IMG/VR virus record: IMGVR_UViG_3300035183_001290
Location: 1 to 42,918 of that record
Strand: one strand, 5' to 3'
DNA: 42,918 nucleotides
Source: a virus
Under the pieces are notes generated by a model. The model saw only the letters and a list, made by a program, of their open reading frames with translations. It did not search any database and was not told the DNA's origin. This document shows, in pieces, positions 24,093 to 32,700 of the stretch (its first letter is position 1; each line of letters opens with the position of its first letter). Made by a program: the position numbers and the translations under genes.

Positions 24093-26066
24093 ATGCCGGT
24101 ACTATATGATCCATATGGACGACCGCTAACTCCAGAGTCGTCACCACAAGACATCGAACGTCTGTTTGAGGAAAGCCGACGCCAAGTCGAAGAAAACACC
24201 CGCGCGATGATCGAGGGGACGCGGAAAGCGGCCGATGAATTTGAGAAACATTTGTCCAAGATGAGTTCCAAGATGGAACGCACGATGACTCAGTTTTTTG
24301 AAACGTCTCGGGGTAAATCGTTAGAATTCGCGCAGAGTCTGGCAAAAACTGTTCAGCAATCGTTCCAACGTGGGATTCCGACGACGCTTGGGCAAATCTC
24401 TCCTGGTCTTGGGAAAGTCGGCGAAGACTTGGGGTCTTTCGCGGGCAGAGGTTTGATGCGGTTGCTCGGGGTCGGCGGCGTTTGGGCACCTATTGCCGGC
24501 ATGATCGGCGGCCTCGTCATGAAAGAACTGATGTTCCAGTACGAAGGGTTCCGCATGATTGGTGCCCGGGTTGCACCGATTGTGACTGCCGGACACCGTT
24601 TGGATGTCGATTTCGATGATATTGGTGCTCGATATATGCTCGCCGTGCGCGATATTTCACGGGCGACGGGCGCCACGCAGGAACAAGTTGCTGCGTTACT
24701 TGATCAATTGTCTAAAGTTGGCGTCGGTTTTGCTGAGGGGAGCGAACGTGAAGCGCAATTTGCATTGGCGACAGAGCGGATTATGAATTTGAAACCGCAA
24801 ACCGTAGCGGCTTTGCAAATAGATACGGTCACGCATTATGGTGAAAGTCTTAAAAACGCACGCCGAATGGTTTTGGATATGCGGTCGGCTCAACTTGAAT
24901 TCTTGGCGGTGAGTTGGCAGACGAATTCAAGTATTGCAAGGACGTTGTCTTCCGGTCAAACATTGATTGATGTGTTGGGGCAAATTACCGCGGGGGGAAA
25001 AAATAGTGGTGCATCGCTACGTGATATGAATACTATTGCTGAAGCATTAGTAAAAACGATGGCCACAGGTCCGGGCGGACCCATGTTCCGTCCGGGACAA
25101 ATGGGACCTATTGGCGCGGGTATATTTCAAGGCGTTCTTCCAGATGTAACACGTATGGGAACGGCCGAAATTTTCCGACGGAGTCAAATCGAACGTTTGT
25201 TGTTGTCACAAACAGCCGGCGGACGTAACCTCCTAAAGCAATTGCAAGAACGAGCATTGCCGCAGTTCAAAGATCCTCGACTGTTGATGCTGCAAGAGCA
25301 ACAGGCTTTGACACGAGGTCGTCGTGGCTTTGCCGCGCGGATGGCGCTGACAAAATTCATGGGTCTTCATCAATTTTTTGAAAGTTATGGACCCGAACAA
25401 CAAATAGCAGCTTTTGCTGCGGTGGAAAAAACAATGGGGATTCTCCCTACGCAGGCAGCCGCCATCGAACGTTTAATGCATGAATTGACCGAGCGTGCCA
25501 AACTCCGTGGGGTCAGCCCAACGGACCCGGGCGCGATGACAAGAATTTTGAAAGATTATATGCGCGAAGCCCAAAGAGATCCTCACGTTAAAAAGCGGCT
25601 AGAAGAGGCGGGATTACAAAAAGACATGCTGGAGGCGGCGGACAAGCAAGGTCGCGCTATGTTGTCCACTATGGATAGAATCGCTAACACACTGATGGAT
25701 GTACGGTTGTGGGCGCACGGGTATTGGCAGAATTGGGGACGTACAACCATGAGTGTTTTCTCGGCGCTTAAGGGCTTGCCCGGACCAACGTCGCCAGGAC
25801 CTGGTGATCTCGTCTCGGCGGGGACGATGGCTGCGGGACTCTTTTCTACTCCGTTTTTTGGGGCAGCGCGTGTTGCGAACGAATTACCAAACGCCGTTTC
25901 TACAATGGCTGCAAACGTTAACCAGACGGTTGGGGTAGAACCTGGGGCTCGTCCTTCTCGCCCTGCTACGAGTGTTCAAACAACAAACCATGTTTTTAGT
26001 ACGGGGACATTGAAAAAAATGGACGCGGCGAGGAGCGGTATTTATGGTGTTGAACCGACAGAGTAA
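24093..26066 (+). CDS. Tape-measure-like protein 2, paralog of protein 1
   Basis: 657 residues, ATG 24093 directly after the previous stop. The N-terminus has coiled-coil and helical stretches, then MIGARVAPIVTAGHRLDVDF, ISRATGATQEQVAALLDQLS and HYGESLKNARRMV, each matching protein 1 (MLGARLMLVLTAGHELRTDF, IQRATGASQEEIFGLAAELS, QYGESWQDVAKIL) in the same order. The C-terminus is Ser/Pro/Gly-rich with no transglycosylase domain. Tandem paralogs arising by duplication are the likeliest explanation. It may act in the same tail, take over part of the measuring, or form a different internal tail component. Confidence 0.75.
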   Translation: MPVLYDPYGRPLTPESSPQDIERLFEESRRQVEENTRAMIEGTRKAADEFEKHLSKMSSKMERTMTQFFETSRGKSLEFAQSLAKTVQQSFQRGIPTTLGQISPGLGKVGEDLGSFAGRGLMRLLGVGGVWAPIAGMIGGLVMKELMFQYEGFRMIGARVAPIVTAGHRLDVDFDDIGARYMLAVRDISRATGATQEQVAALLDQLSKVGVGFAEGSEREAQFALATERIMNLKPQTVAALQIDTVTHYGESLKNARRMVLDMRSAQLEFLAVSWQTNSSIARTLSSGQTLIDVLGQITAGGKNSGASLRDMNTIAEALVKTMATGPGGPMFRPGQMGPIGAGIFQGVLPDVTRMGTAEIFRRSQIERLLLSQTAGGRNLLKQLQERALPQFKDPRLLMLQEQQALTRGRRGFAARMALTKFMGLHQFFESYGPEQQIAAFAAVEKTMGILPTQAAAIERLMHELTERAKLRGVSPTDPGAMTRILKDYMREAQRDPHVKKRLEEAGLQKDMLEAADKQGRAMLSTMDRIANTLMDVRLWAHGYWQNWGRTTMSVFSALKGLPGPTSPGPGDLVSAGTMAAGLFSTPFFGAARVANELPNAVSTMAANVNQTVGVEPGARPSRPATSVQTTNHVFSTGTLKKMDAARSGIYGVEPTE

Positions 26067-26067
26067 T

Positions 26068-26096
26068 TTGACAAAACAGCGCGATTGTGCTAATAT
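26068..26096 (+). promoter_or_regulatory. Near-consensus sigma70 promoter
   Basis: TTGACA (26068-26073), 17-base spacer, TAATAT (26091-26096). The -35 box is perfect and the -10 matches 5 of 6. It begins just after the tape-measure stop, 24-28 bases ahead of a strong AAAGGGG (26111-26117) and the ATG at 26124. The start of transcription should be about 26103. No other promoter of this quality was seen in the window. Confidence 0.85.
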
Positions 26097-26123
26097 TGTA
26101 TAAAAATATGAAAGGGGTCTTTG

Positions 26124-26582
26124 ATGAACAGCATTGAGAATGCTTTGCGGACTTCTGACACAGCTTGTGCTGGTCTTAGTCTAAATGATAAGGTCGCGCG
26201 GGGGGATATAACCCAATTGCGCGCGGACATGGTGCGTGTCGGAAAGTTTCTTGGGACGTTGACGGTGATTGTTGTAAGCATGGGTCTGTTCACGTTTGTG
26301 GTCGGAACCGGCTTTTTTCTTTTGGATTTTCTACTTGATAATCCTGAAGTAGCACCGCGATTGGTGTGGTTTATTGTAACAAATCACATAGTCCAATCGG
26401 TTGTGCTTGGGGTTTTGTCTATTATCGGATGGCGTCGTTATCGACTCCCGCTTAACAAGCATCTTGCACAAGGAACAGGCACAATGGACCTCGAATGTCC
26501 ACGGTGTCGTAACTTGGACGAAAATAACCGTGTGAACGGTGGATTTATGTGTACTATGTGCGGATGGACACGCGCTGCGTAG
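26124..26582 (+). CDS. Membrane protein with C-terminal zinc ribbon
   Basis: 152 residues. ATG 26124 is preferred to TTG 26121 because AAAGGGG lies 6 bases upstream. Two predicted membrane segments: residues about 41-70 (LTVIVVSMGLFTFVVGTGFF) and 81-103 (VWFIVTNHIVQSVVLGVLS). The C-terminus carries a zinc ribbon: C125/C128 (ECPRC) and C143/C146 (MCTMCGW). It has its own host-type promoter and lies between tape measure and baseplate genes, where a moron (independently expressed cargo gene) would be expected. Function unknown; effects on the host membrane or superinfection are possible but unsupported. Confidence 0.65.
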   Translation: MNSIENALRTSDTACAGLSLNDKVARGDITQLRADMVRVGKFLGTLTVIVVSMGLFTFVVGTGFFLLDFLLDNPEVAPRLVWFIVTNHIVQSVVLGVLSIIGWRRYRLPLNKHLAQGTGTMDLECPRCRNLDENNRVNGGFMCTMCGWTRAA

Positions 26583-26603
26583 TTTATTTGATGGAGGGGG
26601 ATT

Positions 26604-27317
26604 ATGCCGACATTTCCAATTCCGGCGCTTGCTGATGCATTATTCAATAATATTCCAAAAGATAAAGGTCAAGGTGTCGAGATTTTCACAGACGAGGCGT
26701 TACGGACGATTGGTGGAGTTGCAACCGAATCGGTCGATCCGAAAGTAGTTGGGATACGTCTGAAAGTCGCTCCTCAAGACATCGAATTTGTTCAGCGATC
26801 CCGCATTTCCGAACAGATTATTAAAGATGGTCGCGCGTTTTTCTTTTGGCGGAAAGATCGTTCGTCCAATCATCTTGACCTGCTCGAAATTCGTATGCGG
26901 GGAATTACGCGGTCATTGGCGTTCGAACGCCAGACGCCACGCACTGTTCGCGAAGTACTGAGTACGGAAGTTGCAAATATTGAATCGTTGTTTATTCCGA
27001 CTGCTAACACAACTGCTGCCGCCGGACAAAACCCGATTACGCCGAAGCAACGGGATTGGCTACGGTTGTGGCGGATCACCCGAGAGCCGTTTGTCACTGA
27101 GAACGGGATTAACAATCATTATATTCGATTACAAACACCAGCATTACCCACTCCTGTTACATTCGTGGGGCATTTCACGGCTCCGGTTGAGTGGCGTCAT
27201 TCGGCAAGAAACCCGTTCCTCGTTGAATGGAGTTTGGGTCTTATTGTTCATAACACTATTCCGGATCTAGAGACACTGTTTGCTCAAGCCGAACAAATCG
27301 TGACAAATGCTAGCTAA
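26604..27317 (+). CDS. Tail/baseplate protein, hub-adjacent
   Basis: 237 residues from ATG 26604, ribosome binding site GGAGGGGG. Mixed alpha/beta sequence: a helical start (ALADALFNNIPKDKGQG), a strand-rich centre (LDLLEIRMRGITRSLAFERQ) and a C-terminal half ending with NPFLVEWSLGLIVHNT. The arrangement before the gp27/gpD-like hub gene recalls distal tail or hub-adaptor proteins of contractile phages. The stop overlaps the next ATG (TAATG). The role is inferred from order; no family was recognised with confidence. Confidence 0.6.
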   Translation: MPTFPIPALADALFNNIPKDKGQGVEIFTDEALRTIGGVATESVDPKVVGIRLKVAPQDIEFVQRSRISEQIIKDGRAFFFWRKDRSSNHLDLLEIRMRGITRSLAFERQTPRTVREVLSTEVANIESLFIPTANTTAAAGQNPITPKQRDWLRLWRITREPFVTENGINNHYIRLQTPALPTPVTFVGHFTAPVEWRHSARNPFLVEWSLGLIVHNTIPDLETLFAQAEQIVTNAS

Positions 27318-29539
27318 TGGCAGATAAGACAGGGACCATCGGAGATAGCCTGACTGATCGCGTATCGTATCCAGTTGATACGCCACAAAAAGAAAGTCAG
27401 GTTTTTATTGGCGCGCCCGACTATCGTGTATTTGTCTGGGGCATCGAAATTACTGATGATGTGTATGCGGTCCAAGTCAGTCAGCAAATGAATGATAATG
27501 TTGGGACAGCGGAAATTCATATTGTGAATGATAATTTGAAATGGATTGTGCCTACCGCATTAAGCTTAATGCGGTATGATTTTATTCCCGATGAATTGTC
27601 ATTAGGAGACAATGATGGACCGTTATTTAAGAAAGGCGCCATAGGGACGAGTACCCAAACTCGTCGAAAAATTACTCCCGTAAAATTCGCGAAAAAAAAG
27701 ATCGCAAATTTCCGAGCTTCTCTTGGTAAGAATCAATCATTAGGTCAAGCTGGTCAAGCCGTGTTGAATCGTTTCAAAAACGATCGAAATTTCCCGTTTC
27801 TGCCGGGGTCGCCGATGATCCAGATGGGCGATCCTGTTCGTGTGTTCTTTAAAAATCCGTGGAGTATTGCGAATAAATCGCAAACGGCGGGAAGCCAAGA
27901 GGAGTGGTACTTTGCCTTTACGGGATATGTTTCGGCTGTTACTGAAGATTTTGATTCAGAGACGAATCAATCCAAATTACATTTATTCTGTGAAGATATT
28001 CGTCGTTTGTTGCGGTATATGCGGACTACGACAAGTCCGAACGTTTTTAACATTAACGTGACGAATGAGCTGTTCGTTGGGCAAGACGCTGCCGCATTCT
28101 TCAAGCGGATTTCGGGTGATGCAACCCTTGCGACCGGCAACGCGGCGATTCAGGCTGGAATGCGGTTAGTCAATACGAATCCAGACGGTTCTGGTCCGCA
28201 AGGTATTATGGACTTTTTGCTCTTTGGCGACACCGGTCATCGACCATCAAATTTCTTGAATAACCAGACTGAACCCGGCATGCAATTAGTCACAGGATTG
28301 CTCGGATTTAATCCAAACAATAAAGAGCTAGTGATTATCGACGGGTCGGCTGGTGGGGGAGCGATCGAACGAAAAGTCAGCGAGGCGCTGGATAGAATAT
28401 ATCCGATTCTTACAGAAGAGCAAGTAGATAGATATGGTGCTGATTGGTCTCTAGGTGCAGAGCCCAGTATCGCACCAGAGCCTAATACGTTTTGGGTTAT
28501 TCTCCCGGCGAAAACCGCATTCACGAGCGAGTCAACGGATCCCAGCGCGAGTTTCCGGTGGCCGTATGACTGGGCTATGCAGATTACGTACTATTCCGAT
28601 TTTCGCTCACGTCTAGACGTAATCAACGAGTTTGTTACGAAACAAGATAGTGTGTGGTACGCGACGCCGAAGGGCGATATTGTCCTCGAATTTCCTCAAT
28701 ATGACATGATTCCTCAATTACACGCAAAACCGTGGAGAAACATTCTCCAGATCCAGAATGAGTTTTCGAAGTTTTCTATGACGGAGGATGATCGGAATAT
28801 TACTACGTTGACGATTATTGAAGGGTCGCCAATTGCCGATATCAACCCCGAGGGTCTTCCGCCCGTAGCTATTGGTGTAGAATTTAATCCCGAATTAGCA
28901 GCACGATTCGGTGTACGTCAAAAAATCGAAAGGCGTCCATTTAAATATTCACGAGATTATTTAAATTCGTCGTTAAAAGCATTGGCTGCTATGGCTCAGG
29001 AACTTTCGAACTCCGATGCTTTTCGTCTTGAGGGTCTTGAGACTCTACCAAATTTCAGAGCGCCGATTGGACGACCGTATTTCTTTAAATATCGAAATAT
29101 TATTGGGTATTGTGTTGCGATTCATCACCAAATTGTGTGGGGGGCTCTTGCCCAAACAGTATATGAATTACGCTATATTCGGCATTTTGATGTCAAAAAT
29201 GCGACATGGACGAAAATTTCCGGCGATTTTGGATGGTCCTGGGTACGAAATACAAACACGTCTGGGGACTCCCAATTCGGTGCGCGCCCAGTAATTCATT
29301 CTTTGGGCGGTCCGGCGGAGAACAACGTCCGAGATCCTTCGAGTAATATGGCTCGTGATTTATTGTCAGAAATATTACGCGAAGAAGCAGTAACAGGAAA
29401 AGAAATTCTATCGACGACCGACAAGCAGCAACTAGAAAAGATTGCTGATCAATTAGGACAACCGCTTACATTGAATGAAACAAAGCGACAAAAACTGGTC
29501 GAACAATTGAACCAAATTATATCGAGGATGAAAGCATAA
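27317..29539 (+). CDS. Baseplate hub protein (gp27/gpD-like)
   Basis: 740 residues from ATG 27317. The N-terminal part has hub-type beta strands (YRVFVWGIEITDDVYAVQVS, WYFAFTGYVSAVTEDF) and RRLLRYMRTT; the middle contains insert-like loops (VIIDGSAGGGAIERKVSEAL). Towards the C-terminus the sequence continues with KPWRNILQIQNEFSKFSMTE and a helix-rich tail (LLSEILREEAVTGKEILSTT). Hub proteins of this group form the ring that anchors the spike. The downstream spike gene (overlapping stop and start) supports this. It is larger than T4 gp27 (about 390), so several inserts or a fusion are likely. Confidence 0.72.
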   Translation: MADKTGTIGDSLTDRVSYPVDTPQKESQVFIGAPDYRVFVWGIEITDDVYAVQVSQQMNDNVGTAEIHIVNDNLKWIVPTALSLMRYDFIPDELSLGDNDGPLFKKGAIGTSTQTRRKITPVKFAKKKIANFRASLGKNQSLGQAGQAVLNRFKNDRNFPFLPGSPMIQMGDPVRVFFKNPWSIANKSQTAGSQEEWYFAFTGYVSAVTEDFDSETNQSKLHLFCEDIRRLLRYMRTTTSPNVFNINVTNELFVGQDAAAFFKRISGDATLATGNAAIQAGMRLVNTNPDGSGPQGIMDFLLFGDTGHRPSNFLNNQTEPGMQLVTGLLGFNPNNKELVIIDGSAGGGAIERKVSEALDRIYPILTEEQVDRYGADWSLGAEPSIAPEPNTFWVILPAKTAFTSESTDPSASFRWPYDWAMQITYYSDFRSRLDVINEFVTKQDSVWYATPKGDIVLEFPQYDMIPQLHAKPWRNILQIQNEFSKFSMTEDDRNITTLTIIEGSPIADINPEGLPPVAIGVEFNPELAARFGVRQKIERRPFKYSRDYLNSSLKALAAMAQELSNSDAFRLEGLETLPNFRAPIGRPYFFKYRNIIGYCVAIHHQIVWGALAQTVYELRYIRHFDVKNATWTKISGDFGWSWVRNTNTSGDSQFGARPVIHSLGGPAENNVRDPSSNMARDLLSEILREEAVTGKEILSTTDKQQLEKIADQLGQPLTLNETKRQKLVEQLNQIISRMKA

Positions 29540-31080
29540 TGATTTCAGATCCGTATTTGGCCAAAGGAAATTACGACCGAATAATGTTCGCCTTAATTAC
29601 CGCTGTGGATGAAAAAGCGGGTAAGGTGTCTATTCAGTTTTGCGACCACTTTGGATTTCGTGACGGTGTTCCGATGCCGGTTGTCGCAATGAGTCGAGAT
29701 GCATGGATTCGTTTTATCCCCCAAGTTAATGATGTGGTTTTAGTCGGAATTCGTCCTGATGATTCTGCGGCCATTTTAGGTTGGCATCCGTGGGCATATT
29801 CCGCTAGAACCGAGGGTTTTGAAAAAAACGAAAAAAATCGGGCTGGTGGGGATGGTCCAGAAATGGGACAAGCGTTGCGACCCGGGGAGATAGATATTCG
29901 TTCTTCCGGAGGGGGATATCTCCGATTTAACAATATGGGAGATGTCCTGTTAATGGGTTTGTCTGGTCGTATTCATATTTTTGGGATAGAAGGCTTAATT
30001 GAACATAGTCAAACCGCTTTTAAAGTTACTGATGGTCAGAGTTGGTTACGGTTTGGACATGCGTACCGGCTGTTTCCTGGGGTTTCAGCACGCGAACTTC
30101 CGACCGCAGGTTCTGGACAACCGAACAATGGTCCTACGCCAATACGGGAATTTGATGTACGGTTATTTGACGAGCAGGGAAACTTGCTTGTGCAAGAGTC
30201 GCTCGGGGAAGTTGTGAATACGGACGGCGTAGTTGAGTTGAGCGGGACTAGTGGAAATGGAACGACGACGCAACTTCAACTTCCAAACGTCGGCGATGTG
30301 GCGACAAGTTTTTTTAAAGGTGATATCGGTGCTCTCAAAGATCAGTTTGTAAAAAGCCTAGGACAAATCGCCGATCAAGTTGTTAGTTTTGTAAATAGTC
30401 AGATTGATGCAATTTCGACGGCTATTAACACGGTAATTAATGGAATTGGTGGCAGTTTAGACGATATTATATCTACAGCAAGCGATTTAGCGGGCATAAT
30501 AACTGGTATTGGGCCTATTGGGGGAGATGGAGGAAAATTAAGCGGGATTGGTCCAGTCGGAAAATCCTTACGGCATCGGCTACTTATTAATAAAGATGGG
30601 AAACAAGTCTATGCTCATGATATTGATGAGGAGGGGGGTGTAACGATATCTTCGGAGAGTGAAGATGGTGGTCGTCTCAATGCGAATGGGGGTGGATGGA
30701 CGATATACGCAAAGAAAGCAATTCAATTACTCGGAAAAGGCGTATCAATGGTAGCTGACAATATTACGCAGACCGCAAAAAAAGATATTAAACACGTCGC
30801 GGGAGGAAAAATTCGGCGCATCGCTGGGACGGACGTGAAAGATAATGGATTGAACATTACTCGAACGGCAGAAACTATGATAAGAGATCGCGCCGGAGTG
30901 AGTATTACGCAGCAATCGGACGGAACAATTACGATTCAAGCAGCGACATCATTATCAGAGAATGCGACGACGATCTCTGTTTCGGCCAGCGGGAATGTGA
31001 CAATATCGGGTGGGGGAGCAGTAACAATAACGGGTGGAGGAGTTGTAACAATAGTGGGAACACAGGTTCTGATTAATTAG
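29539..31080 (+). CDS. Baseplate spike protein (gpV/gp5-like, beta-helix)
   Basis: 513 residues from ATG 29539. Residues about 10-90 fit an OB-fold (FALITAVDEKAGKVSIQFC, VVLVGIRPDDSAAILGWH). A Gly/Ser-rich and helical middle (ADQVVSFVNSQIDAISTAIN) precedes a repetitive beta-rich C-terminus of short Ile/Val strands (ITIQAATSLSENATTISVSA, GNVTISGGGAVTITGG), as in the three-stranded beta-helix needle of contractile tail spikes. No lysozyme domain is present, unlike T4 gp5. The PAAR-like tip gene follows 10 bases later. Confidence 0.82.
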   Translation: MISDPYLAKGNYDRIMFALITAVDEKAGKVSIQFCDHFGFRDGVPMPVVAMSRDAWIRFIPQVNDVVLVGIRPDDSAAILGWHPWAYSARTEGFEKNEKNRAGGDGPEMGQALRPGEIDIRSSGGGYLRFNNMGDVLLMGLSGRIHIFGIEGLIEHSQTAFKVTDGQSWLRFGHAYRLFPGVSARELPTAGSGQPNNGPTPIREFDVRLFDEQGNLLVQESLGEVVNTDGVVELSGTSGNGTTTQLQLPNVGDVATSFFKGDIGALKDQFVKSLGQIADQVVSFVNSQIDAISTAINTVINGIGGSLDDIISTASDLAGIITGIGPIGGDGGKLSGIGPVGKSLRHRLLINKDGKQVYAHDIDEEGGVTISSESEDGGRLNANGGGWTIYAKKAIQLLGKGVSMVADNITQTAKKDIKHVAGGKIRRIAGTDVKDNGLNITRTAETMIRDRAGVSITQQSDGTITIQAATSLSENATTISVSASGNVTISGGGAVTITGGGVVTIVGTQVLIN

Positions 31081-31090
31081 GAGGACATAT

Positions 31091-31384
31091 ATGGGAGCGC
31101 CAGTGGCAGTTAACGGGGATACAATTGTAGGAGTTCCGATTTCAAGTGCGTCTGCTATAAAAACAAAATCATACGGGCAGGCTTGGATCTTGGATGGTGA
31201 TCCTCTTCCGTCTCATCCTCCAAACACCGGACCACATGTTGCGCCGACAGCAAAAGCGAATCCTAATCAAACAATTATTGTTGAAGGAAAAAAGGCGGTT
31301 CGTGTGAATGTGGACCCGGCAAGTTGTGGGGATGTCATTTCTCCGGGATCTGGGAACGCTCAAACAGTAATTTTAGGTCCATAA
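31091..31384 (+). CDS. PAAR-like spike tip protein
   Basis: 97 residues from ATG 31091, ribosome binding site AGGAGG. Gly/Pro-rich small protein with the PAAR pattern: MGAPVAVNGD at the start, LPSHPPNTGPHVAPTA in the middle and VDPASCGDVISPGSGNAQ at the end. H42, H49 and C79 are candidate metal ligands that hold the pointed tip. Length (about 95) is usual. It should cap the spike needle and be the first part to reach the host membrane. Confidence 0.87.
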   Translation: MGAPVAVNGDTIVGVPISSASAIKTKSYGQAWILDGDPLPSHPPNTGPHVAPTAKANPNQTIIVEGKKAVRVNVDPASCGDVISPGSGNAQTVILGP

Positions 31385-31386
31385 TT

Positions 31387-31926
31387 ATGGCATTTAAATT
31401 CGATCAGTGTTTATTTGAAGTTCTGGGAAAATTCGCGGTCGCTGAATTATCAGCGGTTTGCGATTTTATAAATTCAAAAATAGATATATTGGATAAAGAG
31501 CTGAGTAAGGCTCTGGCTGTTACCGGATCTTTAAATGCCCAATTATCAAATATGGAAAAAATCGTAAAAACAGCAAGTACGTTTTTAGATGATCAAATCG
31601 CGTCAAGTCCTCTATTGAGTATTGCGCGGTCTTTAAGCCCAAACTGCGGTCCTATCGCCGATGTCTTTCAAGGGGCAGTCGATGCCGGGAATATTACGGC
31701 AACTGCGCTTGCGGATGCTACATATATAGCGAGACAGATCTCGACACGAGATGGTTTAATTCAAACAGCAAAGAACGAAGCCGAAGATGCTATATCCGCT
31801 TTAAGAGATTTGTGTACCATTATACAATTAACGATATTAGAAAAGTCCAATCAACCCGGTGCTGCCAATAAGTTAAGTGATTTTGTAGGAAACGTCGTAA
31901 AAAAGACGACGGATTTTATCAAATAA
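31387..31926 (+). CDS. Helical hypothetical tail protein
   Basis: 179 residues from ATG 31387, two bases after the PAAR stop; a longer start at 31324 would read over the PAAR gene and is rejected. Mostly helical: KFAVAELSAVCDFINSKIDI, LSKALAVTGSLNAQLSNMEK, then KNEAEDAISALRDLCTIIQL. Four cysteines, no clear metal motif. The arrangement fits a coiled-coil linker or helical baseplate component near the hub. No family recognised; the next gene starts two bases after its stop. Confidence 0.6.
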   Translation: MAFKFDQCLFEVLGKFAVAELSAVCDFINSKIDILDKELSKALAVTGSLNAQLSNMEKIVKTASTFLDDQIASSPLLSIARSLSPNCGPIADVFQGAVDAGNITATALADATYIARQISTRDGLIQTAKNEAEDAISALRDLCTIIQLTILEKSNQPGAANKLSDFVGNVVKKTTDFIK

Positions 31927-31927
31927 T

Positions 31928-32692
31928 ATGTTGCAAGTGAAAGCATCACCACGAGGTGGCCAATTTATTGAATTTCTGCGGATTGATATTACTGCATTTG
32001 ATGATGGGGTTTCCCCTGTTGTTGGTCCACCTTTCGAAATTTTGTATACGACAGATGGATCAGTCCCGTCGGATACAAATCCCTCCACCAAAATCCGTCG
32101 ATCTCCAATTACACAATTACCAATTAATGGACCAACCACGCTAAAGTTTTTTGCTCGAAATCTGAGTCCTCCGACGACGTTTACCACCAGTATTGTCATT
32201 GAATTTTATGACGTGTTAGAATTGACAGCAAGAAACGAGGTTCCAACTGTTGGTCCTTCGATTCGGAATTATACATTGACAATTAATGATATAGGAGATT
32301 TGGTTCGGACATCACCAGGTCAATATGATGTTGTGTTCGGAATTGAGAAAACAAAACAAGATATCCGTGAGTCTATATTGGTCGAGAATGTGCCACAAAA
32401 TGCCCCTATTGGGGATCGCACGCTCCCAAAATTTGGTTCGGCGTTGAATCGTATCTTAGGGCAAAGTCTTCCTGTTGATTTTGCAGCCAACGAAATACAA
32501 GCATCAATTTTCGATGCGCTGACTACGCTTATGAACTTGCAACAAGACGAGCGGGTACCGTCGGATGAACAGATTCGAAGAATTATTTCGGTGACGGTCG
32601 TTCCGCTTGATCCGACATCATTCCGCTATTACTTCATGGTCGAGACGGTCAGCGGACAAAAAGTGTCCGATTCGGGTACGATCCTAGTATAG
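31928..32692 (+). CDS. Baseplate wedge protein, gp25-like, with N-terminal beta-sandwich domain
   Basis: 254 residues from ATG 31928. Residues about 1-100 contain a beta-sandwich resembling the C-terminal domain of chitobiase/hexosaminidase (FEILYTTDGSVPSDTNPSTK, then TLKFFARNLSPPTTFTTS). From about residue 120 the gp25/GPW-type lysozyme-like wedge domain follows (LVRTSPGQYDVVFGIEKTK, IGDRTLPKFGSALNRILGQS, LMNLQQDERVPSDEQIRRI). The gp25 domain forms an inner wedge ring; the extra N-terminal domain is unusual. The downstream J-like wedge gene fits the usual order. Confidence 0.78.
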   Translation: MLQVKASPRGGQFIEFLRIDITAFDDGVSPVVGPPFEILYTTDGSVPSDTNPSTKIRRSPITQLPINGPTTLKFFARNLSPPTTFTTSIVIEFYDVLELTARNEVPTVGPSIRNYTLTINDIGDLVRTSPGQYDVVFGIEKTKQDIRESILVENVPQNAPIGDRTLPKFGSALNRILGQSLPVDFAANEIQASIFDALTTLMNLQQDERVPSDEQIRRIISVTVVPLDPTSFRYYFMVETVSGQKVSDSGTILV

Positions 32693-32700
32693 GAGTAAAC

